Positions 28,301 to 38,638 of a DNA stretch of 64,000 nt are shown piece by piece (the first letter of the stretch is position 1; every line of letters starts with the position of its first letter). A model generated the notes under the pieces. It was given only the letters and a program-made list of their open reading frames with translations, had not been told where the DNA came from and did no database searches. Made by a program: the position numbers and the translations under genes. The stretch covers positions 248,001 to 312,000 of the forward strand of contig NOWV01000083.1 of NCBI GenBank assembly GCA_003344405.1. The letters run 5' to 3'. The DNA comes from Trichoplax sp. H2 (lineage: Eukaryota > Placozoa > Uniplacotomia > Trichoplacea).

Positions 28301-29500
28301 TATTTATCTTTTACTACATGTTAACTAAAAGGAGGACTTAATTTTCATCACTGAATAGCTCTCTCTAAAATTGAATCGATATCTACAATATTTCCATAGG
28401 CGTTATTTTGCTTTAGCCAATAAGTGTCTTTTATGAGCGCTTTATATTGCAATGACAGCAATACTGTAATTTTGAAAATTCCGTAACTGATAGATGTTCA
28501 TTGTTCAATGATTTGCTGTAGATACATAAATGTTATAATGTGTAATGATTATATATTGATTACAAGTACATTGGACTGAATCGATATCATGATATCAAAA
28601 CGAACTTTTGCAGGAACATAAAGCACATGTAATTGCAGTACGCGTCCGTTAGTAATACATAAGGACATAATCGTATTCATCATTTATTAGAAGAGATCTT
28701 GTTATAACACTTTAAATAGCTTTATGATCGTGTAGACTTTCTTGAAATGATTCTGTAGTATCTTCTGATTACGATTTTGGGTTAATTCACAAATAATGGT
28801 AGCCCATAAGACTGCAAAACTAACTGAAACTAAATTTTTTCACTTTACTTTTCTAATACTAAAGTAGTAAAACTGTATTATTAATTCCCTTTAAACACTG
28901 TGTTTGGTTGAAAAAGGTAACTGAGGCGCTTAAATTTGTGCTAATATTACTTATACATTTATTCATTGCAAGGGCACACTTTCTAACAATACGAACACAA
29001 GTTGATCTAATAATCATAAAATGATGAATCCTAATTTGATCATACGAGCTATATTACGTAGATTAACTGAGGTCTTACGAATTTCATATTGAAATTTGCA
29101 GCATAACAAACTCTAATCTGCCATTAATTCACGAACGAAAGCCGTAAGTATTTAAAAATATAACTTCCTAATCATTTACATATCAAGTATGTATTTTCAT
29201 AGTAATTTCGATATAGCGAGTTATTAGCATATTTAGCTAATACATCAAATAATTTTTTCGTAGAATTATACTTTATACAGATAATGTATGTAAAAAGAGT
29301 AACGTGGTGTTTGAGATTACATATTTATACTGTTCAATTAATCCGTTTTAATTGGCATTTTGTATAGCCAAGGTTTTTTATATGTTGATCCATCATCTGT
29401 TCCACCAATGAAACCCAAGGCGGCAAGCCGTGCAGTCATTCAATACAAGAGAACGCAAGCAGCTCAAAAAGCGAGATTAAGGAAAGAGGTTCTTCAATGA
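25397..29500 (+). CDS. CCDC74: CCDC74/CCDC92-family coiled-coil protein, 7 exons
   Basis: Exons 25397-25691, 27007-27054, 27236-27301, 27467-27596, 27693-27858, 28000-28112, 29368-29500. All phases agree and the product is about 316 aa. Residues about 66-115 carry the family's N-terminal coiled coil, with a segment reading LDKSIEFLKEQHADILKGL continuing into ENKELQLKVIINQ across the first intron. A Ser/Asn-rich linker (exon 3) follows. A second coiled coil spans exons 4-6 (including LSECQAVIKYLKLKSFQDQ), resembling the CCDC74 C-terminal domain. The tail is basic (about 43 aa, Lys/Arg/Gln-rich) and ends EVLQ. In vertebrates CCDC74A/B and CCDC92 are associated with spindle, centriole or cilium. 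Function here is inferred from family. It lies 1.75 kb downstream of DNAH10 on the same strand, as CCDC92 neighbours DNAH10 in human. The exon 3 donor is ambiguous between 27302 and 27312; only 27302 keeps frame with exon 4. Confidence 0.83.
26800..26832. repeat. Short tandem repeat in CCDC74-like intron 1
   Basis: Two to three imperfect copies of an 11-12 bp unit (AGTATTACTGT) in the first intron of the CCDC74-like gene. No further role visible. Confidence 0.5.
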
Positions 29501-30994
29501 AAACAGTTACTCCATTCCATTATTCTATGCTCTTCGTATTCGGTTTATCAATCTACTTCATATTCATCGTATAGATAACACTTGTACCTTATTTCAGCTG
29601 TATTAACTACTGGTTATATACTATTTCTATTATTTGCATTTTTAGAGTGCTATTGACTACGATGATAGATAATCCAGTATTTCTATAACTACAGCTATTT
29701 CGTGTATATATATTCATGCCGTTTCCTTAGCTTGCCTTATCAATTGCAAAGGAGTTTTTTTATGCAGAAATTGAAGTAGAAACATTATCTTAATGTTATG
29801 AAATGTACAAAAAATATCTTTGATTGAAATATTCAATCTGCTCGCGAAGCACGAATTATATAAGGTTTTTGTTTGTTGCCCTATTAAACTCTTATTATAA
29901 CTGGAATGCAATATTATATTAATATATATGTAAAGTCTACGAGTATCCAATATTTAAAATCGCACATAGCAGTAAGCATATTAAATTTGAAACAGTTGTA
30001 ATTTATCTTGTGTTTAACATCACGATAGTACGATTTGGATTTCTCTCATTCATTATAATGAATAATAAAAGCCGCCATTTACTACTTTTATTATAATCGT
30101 TCTACATAAGACAAACGGTATTAAATGAAGCGATAATGGTTACTATGAAATCTATTTATAATATCGTTATCAATAAAAAGGTAAGTTCACTAAGATTATT
30201 TACAATTCGTATTATAAGCTAAATTCTACGATAATGAAGGATCCTGTTTTGCACATGAATGAAGGAGATCAATGTTTTACCAAAGTCTCCGTTGAACTGC
30301 AAGCTCAACGGTACAAAAGCGCAGGATTTAAAATTTTATCAAGCGGCATCTAGCGATTAATCTAAACTTTATTCTTTTCCGCACTATGATATCCGTGCGC
30401 TTACGTGATTTCTTATTAATGATATATTAACGGATCAATGTGTTTACGCAAATCTGAAGGAGTTTTGTTATCTGGATAAGTAATTATTGAATTAATTAAT
30501 GTGATTTATATATCTAATGAGATCATAAATGCATTACGTCTTTTGAGCATTACGGTTGACTATTACGGCTATATTGCAAATTTGATACAAAAAAGGGCAT
30601 ATTATTATGAAATTAATTATCGGTAATTATTCGAATCGTAATTCTTTTGACGATGTGAATTTAAATTTACCATTCTGCAAACCTTTCAGTAATTGCGACC
30701 CTCTATACATGTAAGAAATATTGCATAATGTCGAAGTCAAATGGAAGATTTTTATTACTAGCATTATTCTTTACAAAAATGAATTTATAAATGGTTGAGG
30801 ACGACAATATAAATCTAATTCTCATTTATTCTACTTACAAAGCATAAAATTTTATGCCATGCAAGAATTGTCTCTATCATTTCATTATACTTAATTACTA
30901 TACTAATTTATTACATGTCTTTTAGTCATTCGAGATATCTTCGTATAGCCGGGAATAGAAAAGAAAAATAATTGATATCAAACTAAGATAGAGA
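29501..30994. other. Convergent intergenic region
   Basis: Lies between the stop codons of the CCDC74-like gene (plus) and the DsbA-like gene (minus), so it should hold both 3' UTRs. It contains a complementary pair near 30285-30309: CTCCGTTGAACTGCAAG then CTCAACGG, a possible small hairpin. No coding exon recognised. Confidence 0.45.
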
Positions 30995-32621
30995 TTACAA
31001 TTCTAAGCGAGGAAACTTTGTCTTCAGTAAAGGGTCTATAACTTTTTTCCATTGCTTAACTGTCCAATTTGATTGACCGATCACTCTGATACCGTTTATA
31101 AAAAAACTCGGTGTTCCTGTTACGCCACCTGTAGTGTATCAACAATAATAATAATGTATTATTGTAAGTTGAATCCACACTATCTACAGTTTACTATATA
31201 AAAAGAACTTATAGGATGTGTATGTCAGTGATATGTATCCATGGGCATATCAAAATTTACATCAGCTTTGGGCAGTGAGCATGATTATTATGTATAGGTG
31301 GATGTAAGAAAGTTTTTAACTAAACTATGTCGTTTTGACAACTAATTGTATAATTGTATTTTATGGTATATGCTAGTTATACTTACGTTCCCAAGCCAGT
31401 TTGCTACTCAGCCTTGTGGTATGATCAATGCCACTATTTTGCAAGGCATTTGCGAATTTCATAGCACTTATTCCGGCAGCTTTATGAGCTAATTTTGCGT
31501 AGGCCCTAGTGTATAAGAAGTCCAAATTAGTAATACATTTAATAATATGGCTACAATAGAGCATACCCATTAAAGTTCATAACTATATTTTTATATGTTG
31601 TTGATCAGCATAATATAATTCTGTAGAGGAAATAAATAGCTTACTGTATAACTTGTAGCCCTGACATTTTCAAAGTTGGTTTGTTATAAAATTCAGACTG
31701 GTTTTTAAACACAGCATCCATGTAGTTAAACAAATCATGTACTGATACATTCGCTGCGACAAGTGCGCGAACACCCTATTGAAATAGAATTAGTTTACGA
31801 CATTTTAATAGTGGCTAAATATCATTGTATTTTATGTTGAGAATACGATAAATTTGTATAAGTTAATTGTTACTCGAGAATTCATTTTTTAAATTCGATA
31901 TGTAATTAAATATACTGTATATAGTAAGTAATTGTATAAAATATTTTGTTTGGAAGTTTTTGTTAATATAAAATTAGCGTGTAAGATGACTTCCGGTACT
32001 TGAGTCAATTAATGTTCATTTTTCTATTTTCAACGCTAATAGAATATTTATGCACTGTATCACTTAATTATAATTGTAGTAATAACTTAATTTAATTAAT
32101 TGTATGCCAATTTAAATCGGATATTACTTTCCATTATAAAAGGAGTTTAAATCACATAAATTTATTAAATGCTGCTTTGAAACTGTTTCATAATCTGCAG
32201 TGCTGTGGTGTACAATAACAACACGGACAAATAACTTGATTCGATAATCTAGTCTTACGTGTTCTTATATATCACTAATTTATTTTAGAGTTTAAAGCGA
32301 TTTATTCTGTCATCATTGAAAGTTAACGGGAATGTAGTTTACCATAGCTGCGTAATAGGCTTGTCTATGATAAACTAGGGGATTAATGTGAAATGTCATG
32401 CGTAATTTATTTGGGCCATAGCTGTCTGCCAGTTTTTTAAGTATAGGCCAGGCGGTTTTACAATCTGGACAAGCAAGATCGATAAAAGCTTCCATATGGA
32501 TAGGAGCTTCCGGACTCCCATTATGATAAACATATCCATCTGGTCGAGGCAAAATTGGTGCCTGACTGTAGATTACTGGAATGAGTGCAAAGAGAACTAT
32601 AATATTTGCAGTTGGTTTCAT
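30995..32621 (-). CDS. Secreted DsbA-like thioredoxin-fold protein, 4 exons
   Basis: Minus-strand exons 32621-32343, 31775-31645, 31505-31387, 31128-30995, phase-consistent, about 220 aa. The N-terminus is a clear signal peptide (MKPTANIIVLFALIPVIYSQ, cleavage likely just after). A thioredoxin-like fold follows with the redox motif CPDC in FIDLACPDCKTAW (about aa 51-54). The cis-proline loop GVTGTPSFFING lies in the last exon. This pairing of CxxC and TP loop with a helical insertion is typical of the DsbA/Thioredoxin_4 class. A thiol-disulfide oxidoreductase role in the secretory pathway or outside the cell is inferred. There is no KDEL-type tail (ends PRLEL), so secretion is more likely than ER retention. 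It is head-to-head with paxillin, the start codons 743 bp apart. I cannot assign an orthologue name. Confidence 0.82.
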
Positions 32622-32827
32622 TTTAAAGCCGATTGTAATACCAAAAACGCAAAAGATATCTTTTCGGTTTCACAATGTGCAGTAAAGTGCAGTACGGCAA
32701 TGATGACGGTGCTGATATTTTACACTTTACAGTACAATACATACTTTTGTACTGCTTTACCGTACGCTTACCTAGGCATGCAGGCATTATTGACTCATCA
32801 CTTCGATAGTCTAAACAAAATACACTA

Positions 32828-32889
32828 CATTATAGAGTACAAGTTGTTGTGAAACAGGCATTATAGAGTACAAGTTGTTGTGAAACAGG
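32828..32889. repeat. Perfect 31-bp tandem duplication
   Basis: Two adjacent identical 31-bp copies (32828-32858 and 32859-32889), each beginning CATTATAGAG and ending GAAACAGG. Perfect identity implies recent duplication, or an assembly slip. Confidence 0.9.
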
Positions 32890-33184
32890 CACGAGATCAG
32901 TGGATACAAAATACTGTGCCACGGACTGCTAGACATTAGACAATAGACAAAATCTTAGTTGTAGTACTGACGTACTGTATATTATTAATAATAATATCAT
33001 AATTATCATAGATTATGTTTTGTATAGTGTTGGCTAGTATGACTCCATTAAATAGTTTGCGGCTGAGTGAAGTGGTCATCGTAGTTTGAAATGATTTCTA
33101 TAAACAGATTTCTACGTACACTGTAACTGGACTACGGTAGACTCTGTTGCAACTTGCAGGAGGAGTACGATATAAAGGTCTCTA

Positions 33185-33226
33185 GTGTACAGTACACTAT
33201 ACAGTATACTGTACAGTACAGTATAT
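33185..33226. promoter_or_regulatory. GTAC palindrome cluster, paxillin promoter
   Basis: Overlapping palindromic words, including AGTGTACAGTACACT (15 bp, odd centre) and TACAGTATACTGTA (14 bp, perfect), 140-180 bp upstream of the paxillin ATG. Same word family as the other promoter-proximal clusters. Confidence 0.5.
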
Positions 33227-33364
33227 CAGTGCCGACATAAATTTAACAAATAGTTTTTTCTATCCTGTAAAAAAGGACACTGCCGTAAGTTAATTTACTC
33301 GCAAGCAACAATTGTATCGTGGTTCCAGTTAAGCTCACAGTGCTTCCTAATTATTAATTAATTA

Positions 33365-36300
33365 ATGGATGAATTAGGTAAGAAAACTTTTAAACTTACT
33401 GTACGATTACAATTGTTGCTGTCTTCGTTATTTCTCTAAATTTTGTTAATAATTCATATACGAAATCAAAGTGGTAGCGTTTGATTACTCGTTGCTAAAC
33501 TACTATCGCATAGTTTTCCCGCAGGTTATTGTAAATTTTAGTTTTGTCGATGGGATATCAATATTTGTATTACTGTTTAGGCTTATAATTCAGCGCTGAT
33601 ATTCTTCAATACTGCCAATCGTAGGCTACTAGAAGGAGATGATCCATAGGACAAAAACTTTCGTAATTTTTATCTTTCTGTATTAGCTCATAAAGTTTAC
33701 GGTACGCATCAGAAGTTGGGCAATGTAGGTTTACGCGCACAGCACGATTAGACTGTTTATTTGAACATTGTTCATTCAATTTTAATTTGATTTGATATCT
33801 CAATACTATTTGGTCTGCGATCGATCGAATGGCTTGATAACATAATTATCGTTGTAATTGTAATATGATATAATTTCATGATTTCTTTTTTTATCTCTAT
33901 TACGCATGTAGTTTGTGATGTCAACAGAGTGAAGTACGAAACATACAATATACTTGTACTGTACGAGTACGTGTGTTATCATAATGATTGCAATTAAATC
34001 TTTTTAGAACTCCTACAATAACCTAATACATGTACTTAACGATATTTTACAGCATAACAGCTTTGTAAGACTCTAATGTATCGTATCGTACTTACTTTAT
34101 TTATTATTAAATACAGTACACTTCAAAAAAAATTCTTAACCGACCTTAATCTGACAAGCAATAGCTAGCCTGTACTGTACCTTACAGTACAGGCTAGCTA
34201 TTGCTTGTACCATCTTACTTAAACCGAACCATGAACAGGAGTATCTACAAACCCAATAATTACTAATAATCATGATAATAATGTGATAATGATTAGTCGT
34301 GAAAATCCGCTCATACTCGTGTATTGCTGTATGTTTCATTACAAATAATGTGCACCCGTAGGCCGTAGCCTGCTTTATGAATAATACAGACAACTCATTA
34401 AAACTGAACAAGTACGCGTACATATAATAATATCATTAAGTTAATAACACCCGCTCACATCATTACGTTAACGATTGCAAATAATAGATTCACTATTGGC
34501 TGAGTTGCAAGCAGCTAAACCGATAACCTCAAATAAGAATGAAAATCAAGATGATCTTCGTAATGAGCCCAATATAGAATATCCGCCGCCGAAATCATAT
34601 CAATTAGTGCAATCCTATCAAGAGCACCAAAGAGAATCTTCATCAGTAAACAAGGAAGATACCGCTGATAATAGTGAGCAATGAAGACATTTCTAATGTC
34701 TTTGTTTTTCTGTAATAATAGATCTGAATCTTTTAAACATGATCAAACACCTTATTAAATTTATATGCATTATACAGGAACAGTAACAATGCTAGGCTAT
34801 TGCTACGTTTACCTAATTTATTGTAACACCTTATTATACAGTTAAACAACAAATTGATGTTAACAAGAATGCAGATACATCGGAATTAGACAAGTTATTA
34901 CAGGAATTAGAACATGGAAATAAATCAGGCCTACAACAAGACTTAAGTGAGTTGATAAAAGCTATGTTGTAACATTTCTGATAGTATCTTTATAGGGTTG
35001 ATCTGCCAATTATCAACACGTATATCTGTATTTAGCAAACTTAGGAGCTTGATCTTAAACCTTATTGAGTCAATGATCATCCTTGTTTTCACTAGAAAAT
35101 GGAAATGAAGTGCGAGATAAAGTTCATAAACCGCCGAAAACTGCATTATTGAATAAAAACTTGATAAGCAATGATGTAACTAAATCAGAAGTAAATAAAA
35201 TAATTGATTACTTCTTATTTTCTTAAATTCATTGCATCAAATATTGTATTGATCTAATGGACAGAAATTTTTGAATGTTTTATAGAACTGACTTGCTAAA
35301 GCTTGATCTATTTTTTAGGATAAACATGATAACAATAGTCTAACATCAGCAACAAAAGAGCTTGACGATTTAATGGAGTCCTTAACAACGATGAAGACAA
35401 GGAGCATACGAAATTCAAAATCTGCTAGCGCTCAAAAAGATCAACAAGATATACCGAGTAAAATCGCTAATGATAATAAAAACTTAAGCAAACACATAGA
35501 CGTCGACCGTGAAGAGGATAATGCAAAAAAGTTAGATTCACTGATGGGCGGGCTGCAATCGGATTTAAATAAGCAAGGTATTGATTTACCATATTATACA
35601 TACAGTTTAAACATATAATAATTGTGACGATAACTAGATTATATCGATACTATCAAAGTTTTTCAGTAGTAGGCTTTGTTAATTTTCTAATGCAATTACT
35701 TAATCTTGAATAGGGATTAATGTTGAATCAAAAGGCATGTGTGCAGGGTGCCATAGGATGATTGTTGGTCAAATTTTAACTGCTTTAGATCAATCATGGC
35801 ATCCCCAGCACTTTACTTGCGCGGAGTGTGGATCTTCTCTAGCTAGTAAGACATTTTACGAATGGGAATCGAAACCTTATTGTGAAAAAGATTATTTTGA
35901 TCTATTTGCACCAAAGTGCGCTGGTTGCAATGAATCTATAACCACGGTAAATGATCTTATTGCCATAGACAAGATTTTTTGTAATATTTTTACATTGAGG
36001 TTGGATAAATCTCAATTTGACATTTTAATTGTGCTTGCTGAAAGTGTATATATGCTATATATGCATTACTTCCTAAAGGAACTAATTCATTTGATAGTTG
36101 CTTTGCTCTAAATGGGTATAAACTAACTTATCTTAAACTTACTGTTTTAGGAGTGCTTGACAGCAATGGATCAGAAGTGGCATCCGGAGCATTTTATATG
36201 TACCATTTGTAAAAAGCCCTTAGTTGATGAAAAATTTCATGTTGTTGATGATAAGCCTTATTGTTCCAATTGCTTTAATGAATTACATGCTCCAAATTGT

Positions 36301-36797
36301 AATGCATGTAATAAAAAAATTACTGAAGAATTTGTCTCGGCCCTGAATTGCCAATGGCACCCAGAGTGTTTCGTGTGCATGGTAAGAAAATCGTTACTTT
36401 CTTATTATATAAATAAATAAATATAGTAATTAGCGCTGTAATACTATTTATATCACGATTTATATTTCACCTTCTTTAGCAATATCTTCGGTGAAAATTT
36501 TGCTCTGATGTTATATATATTTATTTGCAGGAATGCAAGAAACCGTTCATTGATGGAGTGTTTATGAATTATGAAGGCTTACCGTATTGCAAATTGCATT
36601 ATTACACCAAAATTGGTTCCATTTGTTGCCACTGTGAAGAGCCAATTGCTGGCCGATGTATAATTGTAGCAAAGAGAAAGTATCATCCTGAACATTTTCT
36701 TTGTTCATTTTGTCAAAAACAGCTCAGCAAAGGCACATTTAAAGAACGCAGCGATAAGCCGTATTGTGTGCCATGTTATGCCAAATTATTTGGATAA
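33365..36797 (+). CDS. PXN: Paxillin: LD motifs plus four LIM domains, 8 exons
   Basis: Focal-adhesion scaffold linking integrin complexes to FAK/vinculin-type partners through LD motifs and to membrane or actin sites through LIM domains. Exons 33365-33377, 34488-34673, 34842-34946, 35096-35190, 35319-35577, 35714-35946, 36151-36381, 36531-36797; about 462 aa. The first coding exon is only 13 nt (MDEL+G). Splicing it to 34488 restores a perfect LD1, MDELDSLLAEL. Further LD motifs: LDKLLQEL (about aa 82), LDDLMESL (about 148), LDSLMGGL (about 205). So four are visible, where vertebrate paxillin has five. A YPPP (YxxP-type) site follows LD1. LIM1-4 run from about aa 229 to the end. Zinc-ligand Cys/His are present throughout, with WHPQHFTC, WHPEHFIC, WHPECFVC and YHPEHFLC marking the centre of each. 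The C-terminus KLFG mirrors the family end. The exon 4 donor could instead be after 35175 (same phase, 5 aa shorter). Confidence 0.95.
33604..33806 (-). other. Possible unidentified exon antisense in paxillin intron 1
   Basis: An open frame on the minus strand follows a possible acceptor (CAAATAG) and encodes about 66 residues with protein-like composition (NLHCPTSDAYRKLYELIQKD, later FCPMDHLLLVAYDWQY) to a stop near 33604. It lacks a suitable ATG, so it would have to be a terminal exon of a nested minus-strand gene. I do not recognise a family and found no convincing upstream exon. Confidence 0.25.
34154..34208. repeat. Perfect inverted repeat (26-bp arms) in paxillin intron 1
   Basis: Arms 34154-34179 and 34183-34208 are exact reverse complements separated by 3 bp (CCT). 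Each arm contains CTGTACTGTA at its inner end, the word found in the promoter clusters. A 26-bp perfect stem would form a very stable hairpin in RNA or a cruciform in DNA. Confidence 0.95.
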
Positions 36798-37060
36798 TTC
36801 GTTCAGTATCATGTTGCCATTTGATTCCACACTGGCGGTCACGGTCTACTACCTAACCTCTTGTTTATGCTATATCAATTCCAATGAATTTCACGAAAGT
36901 ATCCGAGATCTTACAAAAATTGATTTGGGTTATGATTAAATATTGCAATTTCTCTTATTTATATTATACAATATACTCATATGCGCGTAATTTAAATTCA
37001 ATGAAAAATAATTTTGTGTATAATTGTGCTCATACAAAAATTTCTACGTCAAGATTTATG

Positions 37061-37147
37061 GATACATTGACAGAAGTATTCTTTAATTCCTAATAATTAA
37101 TTACGATACATTGGCAGAAGTATTCTTTGATTCTAATAATTAATTAC
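37061..37147. repeat. Tandem repeat, two 44-bp copies
   Basis: Copies at 37061-37104 and 37105-37147, both starting GATACATTG and ending AATAATTAATTAC, differing at a few positions. About 265 bp downstream of the paxillin stop, probably in its 3' UTR or just beyond. Confidence 0.85.
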
Positions 37148-37171
37148 GCACTTTAATAAGTAAAGTTTAAG

Positions 37172-37206
37172 AGTGGTTGTACTCCGTTATTGAAGGTACA
37201 ACCACT
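37172..37206. repeat. Hairpin with 11-bp perfect arms downstream of paxillin
   Basis: AGTGGTTGTAC at 37172-37182 and GTACAACCACT at 37196-37206 are exact complements around a 13-nt loop, followed by an ATTTTT run. It could be a 3'-UTR structural element; role unknown. Confidence 0.8.
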
Positions 37207-37630
37207 ATTTTTGCAAAGAAGAATAATCCAGATAAAAATTTTATATTGGAGATATAATAATAATTCAGATAGATGATTTTGAATACAAATTTTTAAAATA
37301 CTTAAATATTTTAATGTAGTCCTGTGTAAAGCCGAAAATTAGAGCCAGTAAATTTTTATAAATACCTCTATAATCAATTTCGTTAATTCAAGTAAATATT
37401 ATGGACTAGCGCGAAGATTATAATTTCATGGAATTCTCGATCTTACTTGATGGTGATGGCATGTTATTCAACTTTAAATATGCACATTGAACACCTTTAT
37501 GTTTAACTGTTTATCCGTACTGATTAATGAATTTCTGTTTTCATCAATAATGGAGTGATGGGCTGGAGATTGCGACAATAATTACTAATTGTTTATTATC
37601 TATTTTTGAAACATAATACAGTACTCTCAT

Positions 37631-37656
37631 TTCTCATTGCGAATTCGCAATGAGAA
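37631..37656. repeat. 26-bp perfect palindrome
   Basis: TTCTCATTGCGAA followed immediately by its reverse complement with no spacer, centred on an EcoRI-type GAATTC. Located between the two convergent genes. Confidence 0.95.
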
Positions 37657-38638
37657 CTTGAGAAGTAGTAATACGCGCTAAGCAAAGGATGGCATCAATT
37701 AATTATTATTAATTACACCGTATAACCGTATGATCTATGAATATCGTATACCACTGCTTCACTTTACAGTTAACAGCTTTTGCTATAACATATTTATTAC
37801 CGTATTTACAGGTGCTTGTCAAGAAAAGTTGGTAAAGAAGATATATAAATTTACAGCTTTAATTTACAAAATTGACTTTTGTATAAGTCCTTTTATGATA
37901 CAATAAATAACATTAGTATGAAAACTTTGGAATGATAAAAAACTGATCTACAATGCCGGGAATACACTCGTAAGGCATGTTACTGTCATTCCCAAAGCAA
38001 GTATAACACTTTAACAAGTCATTTTCTTACTTTCGGTGCTATAGTTCTAATTGTCCAAGTATGATATAAAAAGTCATTTAAAGTTGGTATACTATTAGGC
38101 AATTAAGAATTGCTGTTAAACCAGTAATACATAATTGCTAATAGCATAGCATCTCTTAATTCCTTGGTTACTAGATAATTATTACAATAATATTTTCATG
38201 CAATAATTAAAATCAAATATTTTACATTAATCCTTAATTCTAGTCACGCAGCTGAATTTACTGCAGCAAAGATGTGTTATACTCATAGTTCTTAAAGACG
38301 ATTACTGTATTTTCTATCAATTTACGTATACACGTATATGATTAATAAAACGTGAAACTTCTTATGCGAATATTCACACTACGAACATCTTGCTCAATGA
38401 ATCATAACAGTTTCTAACTCAACGAGGAATCATTGTGCGCATCCATCTAGAGTTATTACAGTAGCACGTTAGCGTTAGTGCAAGCGGTAGTATGACCTGA
38501 TGTGCATACTGCATACGTAAAGGAAGAATTATTACTTGTATAAAACGGGCGGAGCTGTTTAGACTTAGAGTGAGTAGATAACTAGTACCTAACTAGGAGC
38601 GATATTCAATAGCAAAATAGGTTTCCCAAGAATATAAT

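Larger units (their letters stand above)
32622..33364. promoter_or_regulatory. Divergent promoter region, DsbA-like / paxillin
   Basis: Bidirectional space between two start codons. GTAC/CAGTA-type clusters lie at about 32681-32763 (60-140 bp from the DsbA-like ATG) and at 33185-33226 (140-180 bp from the paxillin ATG). The second contains the 14-bp perfect palindrome TACAGTATACTGTA. A 31-bp tandem duplication lies at 32828-32889. No coding exon recognised. Promoter function is inferred from position. Confidence 0.55.
36798..38638. other. Convergent intergenic region, paxillin / CD2BP2
   Basis: Holds both 3' UTRs. Structured elements: a 44-bp tandem repeat (37061-37147), a hairpin with 11-bp arms (37172-37206) and a 26-bp perfect palindrome (37631-37656). 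No coding exon recognised; the open frame at about 36884-37093 has no family resemblance. Confidence 0.6.

Noticed and set aside
32496-32852. 118-codon plus-strand open frame over the DsbA-like first exon
   Set aside because: It is antisense to a supported signal-peptide exon and extends into promoter repeats, with no similarity of its own.
36884-37093. 69-codon plus-strand frame after paxillin
   Set aside because: Overlaps the tandem repeat in the presumed 3' UTR and has no recognisable protein features.
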